A stretch of DNA of 64,000 nucleotides. Source: SAR86 cluster bacterium SAR86B (GTDB lineage: Bacteria; Pseudomonadota; Gammaproteobacteria; Magnimaribacterales; D2472). The notes under the pieces are model-generated. The model was not told the DNA's origin, searched no databases, and was given only the letters and a program-made list of their open reading frames with translations. Shown piece after piece: positions 29,995-38,399 of the stretch. The stretch covers positions 20,620-84,619 of the forward strand of contig CAJJAC010000008.1 of assembly GCA_905181955.1 (NCBI GenBank). Direction: 5' to 3'. Made by a program: the position numbers and the translations under genes. The stretch's first letter is position 1. Each line of letters begins with the position of its first letter.

Positions 29995-31065
29995 TTGATA
30001 TTCCTTTTGTATTCTTTAACTGCTAACTCAAACCAAGACCTATCCCCATCATTAAATACTAAGCTATTAGAAATATATTCTAATTTGTTGCTAGATCTGG
30101 AGGCTTGTATAAATGACGAAGGTCTCGAAGACAAAGATAGACTTAAAACTGCATGTAATGCGGACAATCTTCATCCATTTCAAAATATCTTATTCCAAAC
30201 TCAGTATAAGCATATATCTTTTTATTTAGATGGATTTGAATATCCTGAGCCGGCAATAACGGTTAAACAACACAATTATCCAACATCAATGCACGCTAAA
30301 AGCCGAAATGGGGTTGTTGTAATAGTTTTTTCAATAGATAAAGAAGGCAAGACATTCAACCATAAAGTCTTTAGCTCAACTTTTACTTATACAAAAAGAG
30401 AGCGTGGAAGTGAATGTCAAGATGAGTTTTGCCAAGAGGCTCTGAGAGCTGCATTAGCACTACGATATAAGCCGGCAACATACCTCGGAAGTCCAATTGT
30501 TTTAGATGGAATTAAAGTTATATATAGATTTGTTTTAGATGAAAATAAAGTATTTACTTCAAGAGGGGGAGCTGTTGAATTAAATAAGGTCAATAAGCTT
30601 ATAGATAAAGGCAAGTTACAGAAAGCTAAAGAGAAGAGCTTAGAAAAAATAGACGATTATCATTATATGAATCTTCAGCTAGCTAAGATATTTTTTCTAG
30701 AAAAAGATTATCTACAAGCTCAAAAGTATGCATATGATTTCTTATATGACAACTGGAGTTTTATTGAGGGAGGGCAGAATAAGTTTCGGCTTCTTGGGCT
30801 TTCAATACTTACCGAGAGTTGCTTCAAACAGAATAAATATAAAGAAATTATAGACAACTATGAATTAATTCAAGATTTTAATTTACAGAAGGAATATAAA
30901 AATGATCTTGCTCAGGTAAATATGTTTCTTGGGCTTTCTTATTTATTTGAGGGAGATCTAATCAAAGGCATAGAGCACTTATTGATAGCTAAAAGAAGTA
31001 CTGAAAATATTAAAGTTATTGAGATAATAGATTTATATCTAAGTGAGGCTGATAAAGCTATTTAG
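29995..31065 (+). CDS. Exported TonB-C-terminal-like domain protein with helical repeats
   Basis: The 356-aa product begins with a hydrophobic signal-like stretch (LLYSLTANS). Residues about 95-185 resemble a TonB C-terminal domain: GVVVIVFSIDKEGKTFNHKV, then a Cys pair (CQDEFC), ALRYKP and VIYRFVL. The C-terminal half (about 195-356) is helical with Leu/Tyr/Ala spacing like degenerate TPRs. Function is unknown; it is probably periplasmic. The start is uncertain: TTG 29995 gives a signal peptide with no basic N-terminus, while the open frame reaches 29944 without an ATG, so an ATT start at 29959 is possible. It overlaps convergent engB by 4 bp. Confidence 0.7.
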   Translation: MIFLLYSLTANSNQDLSPSLNTKLLEIYSNLLLDLEACINDEGLEDKDRLKTACNADNLHPFQNILFQTQYKHISFYLDGFEYPEPAITVKQHNYPTSMHAKSRNGVVVIVFSIDKEGKTFNHKVFSSTFTYTKRERGSECQDEFCQEALRAALALRYKPATYLGSPIVLDGIKVIYRFVLDENKVFTSRGGAVELNKVNKLIDKGKLQKAKEKSLEKIDDYHYMNLQLAKIFFLEKDYLQAQKYAYDFLYDNWSFIEGGQNKFRLLGLSILTESCFKQNKYKEIIDNYELIQDFNLQKEYKNDLAQVNMFLGLSYLFEGDLIKGIEHLLIAKRSTENIKVIEIIDLYLSEADKAI

Positions 31066-31637
31066 TAGGAAAGAAGTAGCTTACTTAGCTTTATAAAACC
31101 AACAATATCCTTAGAAGACACTGCATAAGTATCCATACCACCCAAGTCCCTTGATGCCTTAGCTACCGCTTGAGCTACTTTATTTTTTGATAATTTATCG
31201 CTCTTAGTTAGTACAGGTATGCAGTCAACGTCTGATTCTCTGCACAGATTTATTAGCTCAAGATCGCTATCTTTTAAAGGATGACGAATATCCATAAAGA
31301 TCAGAACCGCTTTAAATGATTGTCTTTCCTTGAAGTATTGTCCTAATAAAGGCCCCCAGTCTTTTCTTCTAGAATATCCTGATTTTGCGTAGCCATAACC
31401 AGGCAAATCAACCAGCTTCAAATCCTCATTAACTCTGAAGTAATTAACCTCAGTAGTTCTTCCAGGAGTCTTACTTATACGAGCTAATTTTCTATTCTCA
31501 GTTAAAGCATTCAGCGCACTAGATTTCCCAGCATTAGATCTACCAGCTAAAAGTATTTCAACACCAGTATCCTCAGGTAGTTTTTTATACTGAGTAGCGC
31601 CCATCATGAATTCAGTATTTTTAAAAAGGTTTTGCAT
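31062..31637 (-). CDS. engB: Ribosome biogenesis GTPase EngB (YihA/YsxC)
   Basis: EngB is a GTPase needed for large-subunit assembly. The 191-aa protein contains the P-loop GRSNAGKSSALNAL near residue 32, TPGRTTEVNYF (switch I), DLPGYGYAKSG (G3 region) and LTKSDKLSKN (G4). Its 5' end lies 61 bp from the divergent cytochrome c4 start. The order polA-engB-cytochrome c4-dsbA is conserved in related bacteria, here with the TonB-like gene inserted after polA. Confidence 0.96.
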   Translation of the reverse strand: MQNLFKNTEFMMGATQYKKLPEDTGVEILLAGRSNAGKSSALNALTENRKLARISKTPGRTTEVNYFRVNEDLKLVDLPGYGYAKSGYSRRKDWGPLLGQYFKERQSFKAVLIFMDIRHPLKDSDLELINLCRESDVDCIPVLTKSDKLSKNKVAQAVAKASRDLGGMDTYAVSSKDIVGFIKLSKLLLSY

Positions 31638-31682
31638 TTAATCGTTTATCTAAGTCTCAGCTATGTTTATAATACCCACTCT

Positions 31683-31687
31683 AAGGA
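31683..31687 (+). promoter_or_regulatory. Ribosome binding site of cytochrome c4
   Basis: AAGGA lies 11 bases before the ATG at 31699 and inside the longer frame that starts at 31663. It supports the shorter protein with a normal signal peptide. Confidence 0.5.
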
Positions 31688-31698
31688 ATCTCAAACAA

Positions 31699-32349
31699 AT
31701 GTCTATAAGAATATTATTTGCGACGGTATTTATTTTTAGTATAAGTACCATTGCAGCTGAAAAAAAGATGCCCAATGTCTTCGAAGACGGTGATGCATCT
31801 AAAGGCGCCAGCATGGTTGCAGCTTGTGCTGCATGTCATGGATCTGATGGTAATAGTATTAGCTCTGCTTGGCCTTCACTGGCTGGACAGAATCAAAAAT
31901 ATTTATTGGATCAATTAAACTATTTTAAGAACGGTGAGCGTGAAAATGTTCTTATGGGTTCGGTTGTACCGCTTTTAAGAGCCTACTCAGATCAAGATTT
32001 ACTTAATATTGCAGCCTATTATTCATCGCAAACAAAGACTAATGGTCAAGCAGAAGATGATGAAGAGCTTTTAGCTCTTGGAGAAGCTTTATACCGAAGC
32101 GGCAATATGAAAAAAGCTATCCCAGCTTGCACAGCATGTCATTCAGTTAATGGTGCTGGTAATGCGTTAGCAGGATTTCCTTCCGTTGCCGGGCAACAAA
32201 AAGCTTACCTAGTCTCAACATTAAAAGCATATAGGACTATGGAAAGAAATGCTGGTGACTATGCCTTGGTAATGCAGGCAATTTCTAATAATTTAAGTGA
32301 CGATGAAATCGACGCTTTAGCAAACTATATGCACGGACTATATGAATAA
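31699..32349 (+). CDS. Diheme cytochrome c4
   Basis: This is a periplasmic electron carrier that can feed terminal oxidases. From the ATG at 31699 the protein is 216 aa, with a signal peptide ending near STIAA and two heme c sites: CAACH (Cys43-His47) and CTACH (Cys144-His148), one in each of two homologous domains. The upstream ATG at 31663 was rejected because AAGGA at 31683-31687 precedes 31699 and the signal peptide then starts properly. It is coupled to dsbA by an 8-bp overlap. It could donate to the caa3-type oxidase encoded at 13607-17847, by inference. Confidence 0.94.
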   Translation: MSIRILFATVFIFSISTIAAEKKMPNVFEDGDASKGASMVAACAACHGSDGNSISSAWPSLAGQNQKYLLDQLNYFKNGERENVLMGSVVPLLRAYSDQDLLNIAAYYSSQTKTNGQAEDDEELLALGEALYRSGNMKKAIPACTACHSVNGAGNALAGFPSVAGQQKAYLVSTLKAYRTMERNAGDYALVMQAISNNLSDDEIDALANYMHGLYE

Positions 32350-32974
32350 AAATTATAAAAACTTATTGTTATGTATCTTTGGATTTACGTTAATAGCTTT
32401 TAATGTCAATCTTCAAGCTGAGTACAAACTAGGCAAAGACTTCAAATTAATAGATAACCCACTTCCTGTAAGACAGGATGGAATAGTTGAGGTAACCGAA
32501 GCCTTTTGGTATGGATGTAATCATTGTTACTCCTTTGAATCTACCATTAATAACTGGGAAGCAGGCAAGCCGGACTATGTGAAGTTCTCAAAAATGCCTA
32601 TTACTTGGAGTCAAATCCATCAATTACATGCTTCTTTATACTATACGATAGAAGCGCTTAAGCTTGATAAGGGAGCGCATACAGCAGTCTTTACAACTGT
32701 TCATAAAGAAAATAACTTTCTTGCTAGCCAGAAATCAGTTGTAAAATTTTTATCTAAACTGGGTGTCAGTGAAGATAAGGCAAAACAATATTTGAACTCC
32801 TTTGCAGTAAAGCAGAAAGTTAGTAGAGGCATTCAAGTTTCAAAACAATTAAGAATCACAAGCGTTCCAATGATCATTGTAGATGGAAAGTATATTATTG
32901 AATCCAAGCCAAGTAGACAAGAAATGCTAGAAGTTTTGGATTACGTTATCGAACTTCAAAAAAGTAACTCGTAA
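32342..32974 (+). CDS. dsbA: Thiol:disulfide interchange protein DsbA
   Basis: DsbA introduces disulfides into periplasmic proteins. The 210-aa protein has a signal peptide (residues 1-26), a thioredoxin fold with an inserted helical domain, and the cis-Pro loop ITSVPMIIVDGKY. The active site reads CNHC (Cys59-Cys62) where E. coli has CPHC. The inner dipeptide tunes redox potential, so this Asn-His version may be shifted, which is inference. It overlaps cytochrome c4 by 8 bp. DsbB is at 26614. Confidence 0.94.
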   Translation: MNKNYKNLLLCIFGFTLIAFNVNLQAEYKLGKDFKLIDNPLPVRQDGIVEVTEAFWYGCNHCYSFESTINNWEAGKPDYVKFSKMPITWSQIHQLHASLYYTIEALKLDKGAHTAVFTTVHKENNFLASQKSVVKFLSKLGVSEDKAKQYLNSFAVKQKVSRGIQVSKQLRITSVPMIIVDGKYIIESKPSRQEMLEVLDYVIELQKSNS

Positions 32975-32986
32975 ACGGAGACATCA

Positions 32987-33586
32987 ATGACTTTAGGTAC
33001 TAAAAAAAATATTTACTTAGTAATTTTACCTATCTGTTTTTTATTTTTATTTAATGGAAAAAAATACGATGACTCTGTCATAGCAAGAATTGCTGTGCCC
33101 GTTAAAATTTGTTTAGAGGGTCAGCCTTGTGGGAAACCAGCTCCAGCTAGCTCTATGGCATCTGCAAGCAATGTAGAAGTTAAGAAGATAGAACTATCTG
33201 AAGGTTCTGAGCATGTTGTAAAGATGTTAAATATGGGTGATGGCGGCGCAATGATATTTGAACCTGCAGTCATCAAAGTATCTAAAGGCGATACAATTCA
33301 CTTTAAAGCAACTAATATTTCTCACAATTCAGAAACTCTTCCCGGCATGATTCCAGCAGGAGCAGAAGGATGGATGGGAGCACTAAATCAAGATATCTCA
33401 GTTACGATTGATAGTGAGGGTGTTTATGTCTATCAATGCAATCCTCATGCAATGTTAGCAATGGTAGGAGTTATTCAAGTTGGAGAGGCAGTGAACCTAG
33501 ATGATGTTAAGGCAGCAGCCCAAAGTATGAAATCAACTTTTGTAAGTAATTCTGACAGATTAGATGGCTATCTAGCCCAGCTCTAA
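32987..33586 (+). CDS. Membrane-anchored pseudoazurin-like cupredoxin
   Basis: The 199-aa protein has an N-terminal membrane segment (about residues 8-24), a linker (25-68), a type 1 copper domain (about 69-167) and a helical tail. The domain resembles pseudoazurin: MLNMGDGGAMIFEPAVIKV, then the ligands His113 (ISHN), Cys151, His154 (CNPH) and Met159. It should be a one-electron periplasmic carrier. The linker RIAVPVKICLEGQPCG (Cys42, Cys48) recalls, from memory, the leader that precedes heme domains in cytochrome c5-like proteins. It follows dsbA by 12 bp and overlaps ubiK by 4 bp. Confidence 0.88.
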   Translation: MTLGTKKNIYLVILPICFLFLFNGKKYDDSVIARIAVPVKICLEGQPCGKPAPASSMASASNVEVKKIELSEGSEHVVKMLNMGDGGAMIFEPAVIKVSKGDTIHFKATNISHNSETLPGMIPAGAEGWMGALNQDISVTIDSEGVYVYQCNPHAMLAMVGVIQVGEAVNLDDVKAAAQSMKSTFVSNSDRLDGYLAQL

Positions 33587-33810
33587 TTCCCTTCTAACTT
33601 ATTTAATCTTTCTTCAAGCTTCTCAGCGCGAGTTTTTAGTGAGTTATATTTAGACTCAGATACAAACCCAGCAGAGCTAAGAACTTTTTCAATTCCTGGT
33701 TTTAGTTTTTCTAGAGCATTAATTTCAGGAGCTGCCAGCTTCGACTCTATCCCCTTAAGCTCTTTGCCAACTATTGAAATTATTGCATCTAAGACTTTAT
33801 CTTCTTTCAT
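33583..33810 (-). CDS. ubiK: Ubiquinone biosynthesis accessory factor UbiK
   Basis: UbiK (YqiC/BMFP family) is a small coiled-coil protein that works with UbiJ in the soluble ubiquinone-synthesis complex. The 75-aa protein has a helical N-terminal half and a C-terminal coiled coil with heptad-like leucines (KTRAEKLEERLNKLEGN). It starts immediately after the stop of the HAD gene, so it ends the dapF-DUF484-xerC-HAD-ubiK transcript. Its partner UbiJ is encoded at 47683-48195 in this window. Confidence 0.85.
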   Translation of the reverse strand: MKEDKVLDAIISIVGKELKGIESKLAAPEINALEKLKPGIEKVLSSAGFVSESKYNSLKTRAEKLEERLNKLEGN

Positions 33811-34506
33811 TTAAGCTATCTCATCTATTATTTTATAATTATACCAATCTAAAATTTCTGCTGGCTTCGATACTTCTTGTTCCCAATTAACCTTTTCTTT
33901 ATTAAACCATATAGCTTTCATGCCAATATTTAATGCACCAATGACATCATTAACTTGATGGTCACCTATATGAATAACTTCATTAGAATTAAAACCGCTT
34001 AAATCTAAGGCTTTCTGAAAATGTTCTTTATCTGGTTTATTGCTTTGAACATCCAAAGAGCTCACTGAAAATTTAAAATACTCACCAATATTTAATCTAT
34101 AAATATCCGCATTCCCATTTGTTAAAACCCCTAATTCATATCGAGTAGATAGATCTTTCAGCGCATCAATTACCCCATCATAAAAAATAACCTCATGTCT
34201 TTTATCTAAAAAATAATTAAAGGAATCTTCCACCAGCTCATTTAGTTCAGCTTCATCAGAGGCAATAGGAGCAAGCTTAAATCTAAATATTTCCCTTCTT
34301 AATTTTCCCAAATCCCAATATAAGGATGGGTCTTCTTTAGCGAGGTCTTTGCGTAATGCTAGAAAGGATTCCATGTCACCCCAATCAATAGCACCCACCT
34401 TTTCTTCTAACCATTTTCTTGTTGTTAATTCAGCATTAATGATTACAGGGCCTATGTCCCAAAATGTATCATCAAGATCAAATGTTATTAGTTTAATGTT
34501 ACTCAT
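33811..34506 (-). CDS. yigB: HAD-family phosphatase (YigB-like)
   Basis: The 231-aa protein is a haloacid-dehalogenase phosphatase. Motif I is FDLDDTFWD, motif II LTNGN, motif III the Lys in SNKPDKEHF, and motif [15 protein letters not shown]. coli YigB dephosphorylates the riboflavin intermediate 5-amino-6-ribitylamino-uracil phosphate and also acts on FMN. The same substrate here is inferred from the identical gene order dapF-DUF484-xerC-yigB. It overlaps xerC by ATGA. Confidence 0.87.
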   Translation of the reverse strand: MSNIKLITFDLDDTFWDIGPVIINAELTTRKWLEEKVGAIDWGDMESFLALRKDLAKEDPSLYWDLGKLRREIFRFKLAPIASDEAELNELVEDSFNYFLDKRHEVIFYDGVIDALKDLSTRYELGVLTNGNADIYRLNIGEYFKFSVSSLDVQSNKPDKEHFQKALDLSGFNSNEVIHIGDHQVNDVIGALNIGMKAIWFNKEKVNWEQEVSKPAEILDWYNYKIIDEIA

Positions 34507-35405
34507 TGTTTTCTTGCCTTAGGATGTGCCTCATCATAGATTTTTACCAGGTGTTGGTAGTCTAATTTTGTATATATTTGTGTAGTTGATAAAGAGCTGT
34601 GGCCCAGAAGCTCCTGAATAGTTCTCAGATCTCCACCAGATTCAAGTATATGTGTAGCAAAGCTATGCCTCAGCATATGCGGGTAAACAGGAGGTAAACC
34701 TTGCTTTAATGCCAATCTCTTCAATCTTAATTGAATACTTCTTGTAGTGATCCTTCCGCCTTTTAAATTAATAAAAACAGCATCTGATTCAACTTCAATT
34801 TTCTCCCTCTCGAGCAGCCACTTAGCAATTGCTTCTTGAGCAAACCTACCAACCGGAACTAATCTGGTTTTAGAACCTTTTCCAAAGACTCTTAAAAATT
34901 GCATATCTTCTTCAAAATCTTTTATATCAACACCAGCTGTCTCAGAAACTCTAAGACCAGATGAATACATAAGCTCAACAATAGCCAGATCACGAATTTC
35001 TAGATTATTTGAAGGCTTAAAATTCATTAGCATTTCCACTTCTTCAGGAGATAGAACATTTGGAAGATGCTTGGCAGCCTTTGGTCCAGAAATTAAATCA
35101 AATGGTGATAGTTCTATGAGTTTATTTTTAAGTAAGAACTTAAAAAAGCCTTTAGCTGAAGACAGATGTCTTTGAATGCTTTTTGGATTATTGTTTGATG
35201 CAAAGAGATTACCTATCCAGCTTGTACATACCGATTCAGTCGCAGCAGAATAAGACTTTATATTGAGGCTCTTTAAATAGATTAATAATTTTTTAAGGTC
35301 TCTTTCGTAAGATGAAACTGTATTTAAAGAGAGATTCCTTACTGAGCCTATATAAAGCAAGTATGCTTCAAGATCTTTTTCTATAAAGTAACTAGATTTA
35401 CCCAT
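34503..35405 (-). CDS. xerC: Tyrosine recombinase XerC
   Basis: XerC with XerD resolves chromosome dimers at dif. The 300-aa protein has an N-terminal SAM-like DNA-binding domain and a catalytic domain with all six residues: Arg in [11 protein letters not shown], Lys in [20 protein letters not shown] (His and Arg), His in [11 protein letters not shown] and the nucleophile Tyr in QIYTKL. It is translationally overlapped on both sides. XerD and dif are not in this window. Confidence 0.95.
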   Translation of the reverse strand: MGKSSYFIEKDLEAYLLYIGSVRNLSLNTVSSYERDLKKLLIYLKSLNIKSYSAATESVCTSWIGNLFASNNNPKSIQRHLSSAKGFFKFLLKNKLIELSPFDLISGPKAAKHLPNVLSPEEVEMLMNFKPSNNLEIRDLAIVELMYSSGLRVSETAGVDIKDFEEDMQFLRVFGKGSKTRLVPVGRFAQEAIAKWLLEREKIEVESDAVFINLKGGRITTRSIQLRLKRLALKQGLPPVYPHMLRHSFATHILESGGDLRTIQELLGHSSLSTTQIYTKLDYQHLVKIYDEAHPKARKQ

Positions 35406-36033
35406 TGGATGCTAAGGAAGATAGTCTTTTCTCAAGAACATCCCTGACATACTCAATAAATGTAGTATCTTCATCACCAAGATACTTAGCTCTATTATGA
35501 CTTCCAAGCTGGAGCAGACCAATCTTCTTTCCATGAACTAATACAGCTATCACAGCTGACTGAACCAAAGTATTCTCGAACAATATAGATAATTTTTCTG
35601 AGGAGAAGCTACCACAATGAATTGAGCCTTTATGTAAAGATAGTTCAGTCTGCTCTTCAAGTTTAGATATATCAGAGTTATCAAAGAATCGTAACGAGCA
35701 TTCATCAACTCCAAAATTCTTAGTAAATTCTTTTTCAATTTGTTGCGTAATCTCTTCATCATTACTAGCTTCTAAAATAGATAAAGTTAAATTTTTTGAT
35801 TTAATAAATAAATCTTCATTCACCTTAGCCTCATCAACAAATGATGTAAGTAGGTCTATAAGTGTATTTTGCTCTTCTCTAAGTCTTTTGATTTGCCTCT
35901 CAAGAAGCGATGACGCATTGCCAGAGTTGTGCTTAAAGTCTAGCTCACTCAGAATTGCTTCTCTTGAAACAAAGAAATCAGGATTATCTAATAAGAATAT
36001 TTCAACATCTTTAGGGTCTATAGATTTACTCAT
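35398..36033 (-). CDS. DUF484 family protein
   Basis: The 211-aa protein matches the DUF484 family found between dapF and xerC in gammaproteobacteria. It has an N-terminal FLLDNPDFF motif (about residues 13-21), a coiled coil around residues 45-65, and a GAF-like C-terminal domain containing [18 protein letters not shown] signalling or binding role is suggested for GAF-like folds, but none is established. It overlaps dapF and xerC by 8 bp each, making the operon tightly coupled. Confidence 0.88.
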   Translation of the reverse strand: MSKSIDPKDVEIFLLDNPDFFVSREAILSELDFKHNSGNASSLLERQIKRLREEQNTLIDLLTSFVDEAKVNEDLFIKSKNLTLSILEASNDEEITQQIEKEFTKNFGVDECSLRFFDNSDISKLEEQTELSLHKGSIHCGSFSSEKLSILFENTLVQSAVIAVLVHGKKIGLLQLGSHNRAKYLGDEDTTFIEYVRDVLEKRLSSLASNG

Positions 36034-36805
36034 TTATAACTCCATTAAAACTAAATTCAGTAGGGCCTTGCATGATTAGTTTATCATTTGCTTTCAAGAA
36101 ATTCAGGGTTCCACCATCTGAGCAAATATTTAATGCCTGCCCATCTTTAATGCTTAAAAATGCTACAGATGCTGAAGCAGAGCCGCAAGATAAAGTTCTT
36201 CCAACTCCATTTTCATATGTTGAGATATTAATCTCAGACTCATTTTTTTTGTATATTGAAAGATTTATTTGATGAGGCTTGGCAATAGACTCTATTTTTG
36301 TATAAAGCTCATCTATATTAATATCAGAGAGATTATCTGTTTCAATACACAGATGAAGGTTGCCAGTATTTACCAATGAAAACGGCATTTTGATAAGATC
36401 TTTTAAGGATGATTCAAGCTCAGAGCTTTCTTGGCGGTGAGGAATATCGATAGTAGCAATAACCTCATTTTCACCCTTAGGCTCAACTAAAGTAACTCTA
36501 TTTTTAGTTTTCAGAGTCATCTTGCTCAAAGGAGCAAAATTATTCATCCATATATATCTACTCGCACATCTAATCCCATTGAGACACATCAGCGCTTCCC
36601 CGCCGTCAACATTATAAAATTGTATTAAAAAATCATGCTCATGACTTTCAGGAGGAGATACTAAAATTAGTTGATCAAAACTAACCCCATCAGCCCCGGA
36701 AGCAATACTTTGAATAAAATCTTTAGTCAAAAATACATTAGTATCAATTGAATTGATTATTACAAAGTTATTCCCATTTCCATGCATTTTTGAAAAGTTA
36801 ATCAT
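36026..36805 (-). CDS. dapF: Diaminopimelate epimerase
   Basis: DapF interconverts LL- and meso-diaminopimelate for lysine and peptidoglycan. The 259-aa protein begins FSKMHGNGNNFVIIN. The two catalytic cysteines are present: MCLNGIRC near residue 75 and LSCGSASAS near residue 208. In most bacteria these read CGNGxRC and CGSGA, so here Gly after the first Cys is Leu and the second loop has Ala. It follows the tiny lptM gene by 28 bp, the E. coli arrangement. Confidence 0.93.
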   Translation of the reverse strand: MINFSKMHGNGNNFVIINSIDTNVFLTKDFIQSIASGADGVSFDQLILVSPPESHEHDFLIQFYNVDGGEALMCLNGIRCASRYIWMNNFAPLSKMTLKTKNRVTLVEPKGENEVIATIDIPHRQESSELESSLKDLIKMPFSLVNTGNLHLCIETDNLSDINIDELYTKIESIAKPHQINLSIYKKNESEINISTYENGVGRTLSCGSASASVAFLSIKDGQALNICSDGGTLNFLKANDKLIMQGPTEFSFNGVINE

Positions 36806-36833
36806 TAGATATTTTTCAAAACAATAAAGCTCA

Positions 36834-36938
36834 CTAGAGCAAGCCTATTCCTGCAATGAGATTGATTGGACCTTTAACACCACAGCTGTTCAAAACCAGC
36901 AGGGCAATAATAGGTAATAAGGATTTAAAGTTAGTCAT
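36834..36938 (-). CDS. lptM: Minimal LPS-translocon lipoprotein LptM (YifL)
   Basis: This 34-codon frame encodes a signal peptide followed by a lipobox LNSC (Cys19) and the hallmark CGVKGPI (E. coli LptM has CGLKGPL). LptM assists LptDE outer-membrane assembly, and the conserved stretch after the acylated Cys is the active part. The mature protein would be only 16 residues, much shorter than in E. coli, where the full protein is about 67 aa. It lies directly upstream of dapF, the conserved position, which supports it strongly. No clear Shine-Dalgarno is present. Confidence 0.85.
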   Translation of the reverse strand: MTNFKSLLPIIALLVLNSCGVKGPINLIAGIGLL

Positions 36939-36983
36939 AGAGCTTATTATGATTAATAAACTCTATGATTGTATATAGAACTT

Positions 36984-38378
36984 CTAATATTTGTATGTTT
37001 CTTCTTTAAAAGGACCTTCTAGGGGCACGTTAATATAGTCAGCTTGATCTTGAGTAAGTTTAGTAATAACTCCTCCAAAACCAGCGACCATTAAGGCAGC
37101 CACTTCTTCATCAAGCTTTTTAGGAAGCACTTCAACAGAAATCATTTCTGCCTTTGTATCTTCATCATTAATATTTGCAAAACCTTGCTTATATAAATGT
37201 ATTTGCGCTAAAACTTGGTTAGCAAATGAACCGTCCATAATTCTACTTGGATGTCCTGTTGCATTTCCTAGATTTACCAATCGACCTTCAGCTAAAAGAA
37301 TCAGATAGTTTTTACTAGTTTGATCAGGTGTTCCATCAGGTTTTGTATCTCTAAATATTCTATGAACTTGAGGTTTAATTTCATCCCAATAATAGTTATC
37401 TCTCATAAATGCAGTATCAATCTCATTATCAAAGTGACCAATATTACAAACGACAGCTGTATTTTTTAATGTAGCTAACATTGCAGAGTCACAAACATTA
37501 ACATTACCTGTTGTTGTAACAATTAAATCCGTGTTACCCATTACTTGCATATTGATATCTGCTTCATTTCTTGAAACAGCACCATCTTTATAACAGGACA
37601 CAACTGCAAAACCATCCATACAAGCCTGCATGGCACATATAGGGTCTGCTTCGACAACACTTACTATCATTCCTTCTTGAGCAAGACTGGCCGCTGATCC
37701 TTTCCCAACATCACCGTAACCAATAACTAGGCCTCTTTTGCCCATAAGTAGCATATCAGTTCCTCTTTTTAGAGCATCATTAAGACTATGTCTACAACCA
37801 TATTTATTATCATTTTTTGCCTTGGTAACTGAGTCATTGACATTAATAGCAGGAATTTTTAACTCACCTTTTTCTAACATTTCTTTAAGTCTATGAACTC
37901 CAGTAGTAGTCTCTTCTGAAACACCATGAATAGTTTCCAGCATGTCAGGAAATCTTTCATGCACCATGGCTGTTAGATCACTACCATCATCTAGAATCAT
38001 ATTAGCATCCCAAGGCACGCCATCTTTGCAGATAGTTTGCTCAATACACCACTCAAATTCTTCGTCTGTTTCGCCCTTCCAAGCAAAAGTTGGTATACCT
38101 CTGGCAGCCATAGCTGCAGCAGCATGATCTTGAGTAGAGAAAATATTACATGATGACCATCTGAGTTCTGCACCTAAATCTATCAATGTTTCCATTAGAA
38201 CTGCAGTTTGAATTGTCATATGAATACAACCCATAATTTTTGCATTAGCTAAAGGTTGTTCAGCTCTGTACTTGTCTCTAAGAGCCATTAAGGCTGGCAT
38301 TTCATTTTCAGCTAGAGATATCTCTTTTCTTCCAAATTCTGCTAGATTAATATCAGCTACTTTATAGTCGTTTTCCAT
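36984..38378 (-). CDS. ahcY: Adenosylhomocysteinase
   Basis: AhcY splits S-adenosylhomocysteine into homocysteine and adenosine, keeping methyltransferases uninhibited. The 464-aa protein has the NAD-binding [17 protein letters not shown], substrate-site [14 protein letters not shown], and the C-terminal [12 protein letters not shown] end needed to cap the neighbouring subunit's NAD. It lies 21 bp downstream of metK on the same strand, giving a methyl-cycle operon. No SAH riboswitch-like fold was recognised in the short spacer. Confidence 0.98.
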   Translation of the reverse strand: MENDYKVADINLAEFGRKEISLAENEMPALMALRDKYRAEQPLANAKIMGCIHMTIQTAVLMETLIDLGAELRWSSCNIFSTQDHAAAAMAARGIPTFAWKGETDEEFEWCIEQTICKDGVPWDANMILDDGSDLTAMVHERFPDMLETIHGVSEETTTGVHRLKEMLEKGELKIPAINVNDSVTKAKNDNKYGCRHSLNDALKRGTDMLLMGKRGLVIGYGDVGKGSAASLAQEGMIVSVVEADPICAMQACMDGFAVVSCYKDGAVSRNEADINMQVMGNTDLIVTTTGNVNVCDSAMLATLKNTAVVCNIGHFDNEIDTAFMRDNYYWDEIKPQVHRIFRDTKPDGTPDQTSKNYLILLAEGRLVNLGNATGHPSRIMDGSFANQVLAQIHLYKQGFANINDEDTKAEMISVEVLPKKLDEEVAALMVAGFGGVITKLTQDQADYINVPLEGPFKEETYKY

Positions 38379-38399
38379 TTTATTTCCTTAATTAAATTT

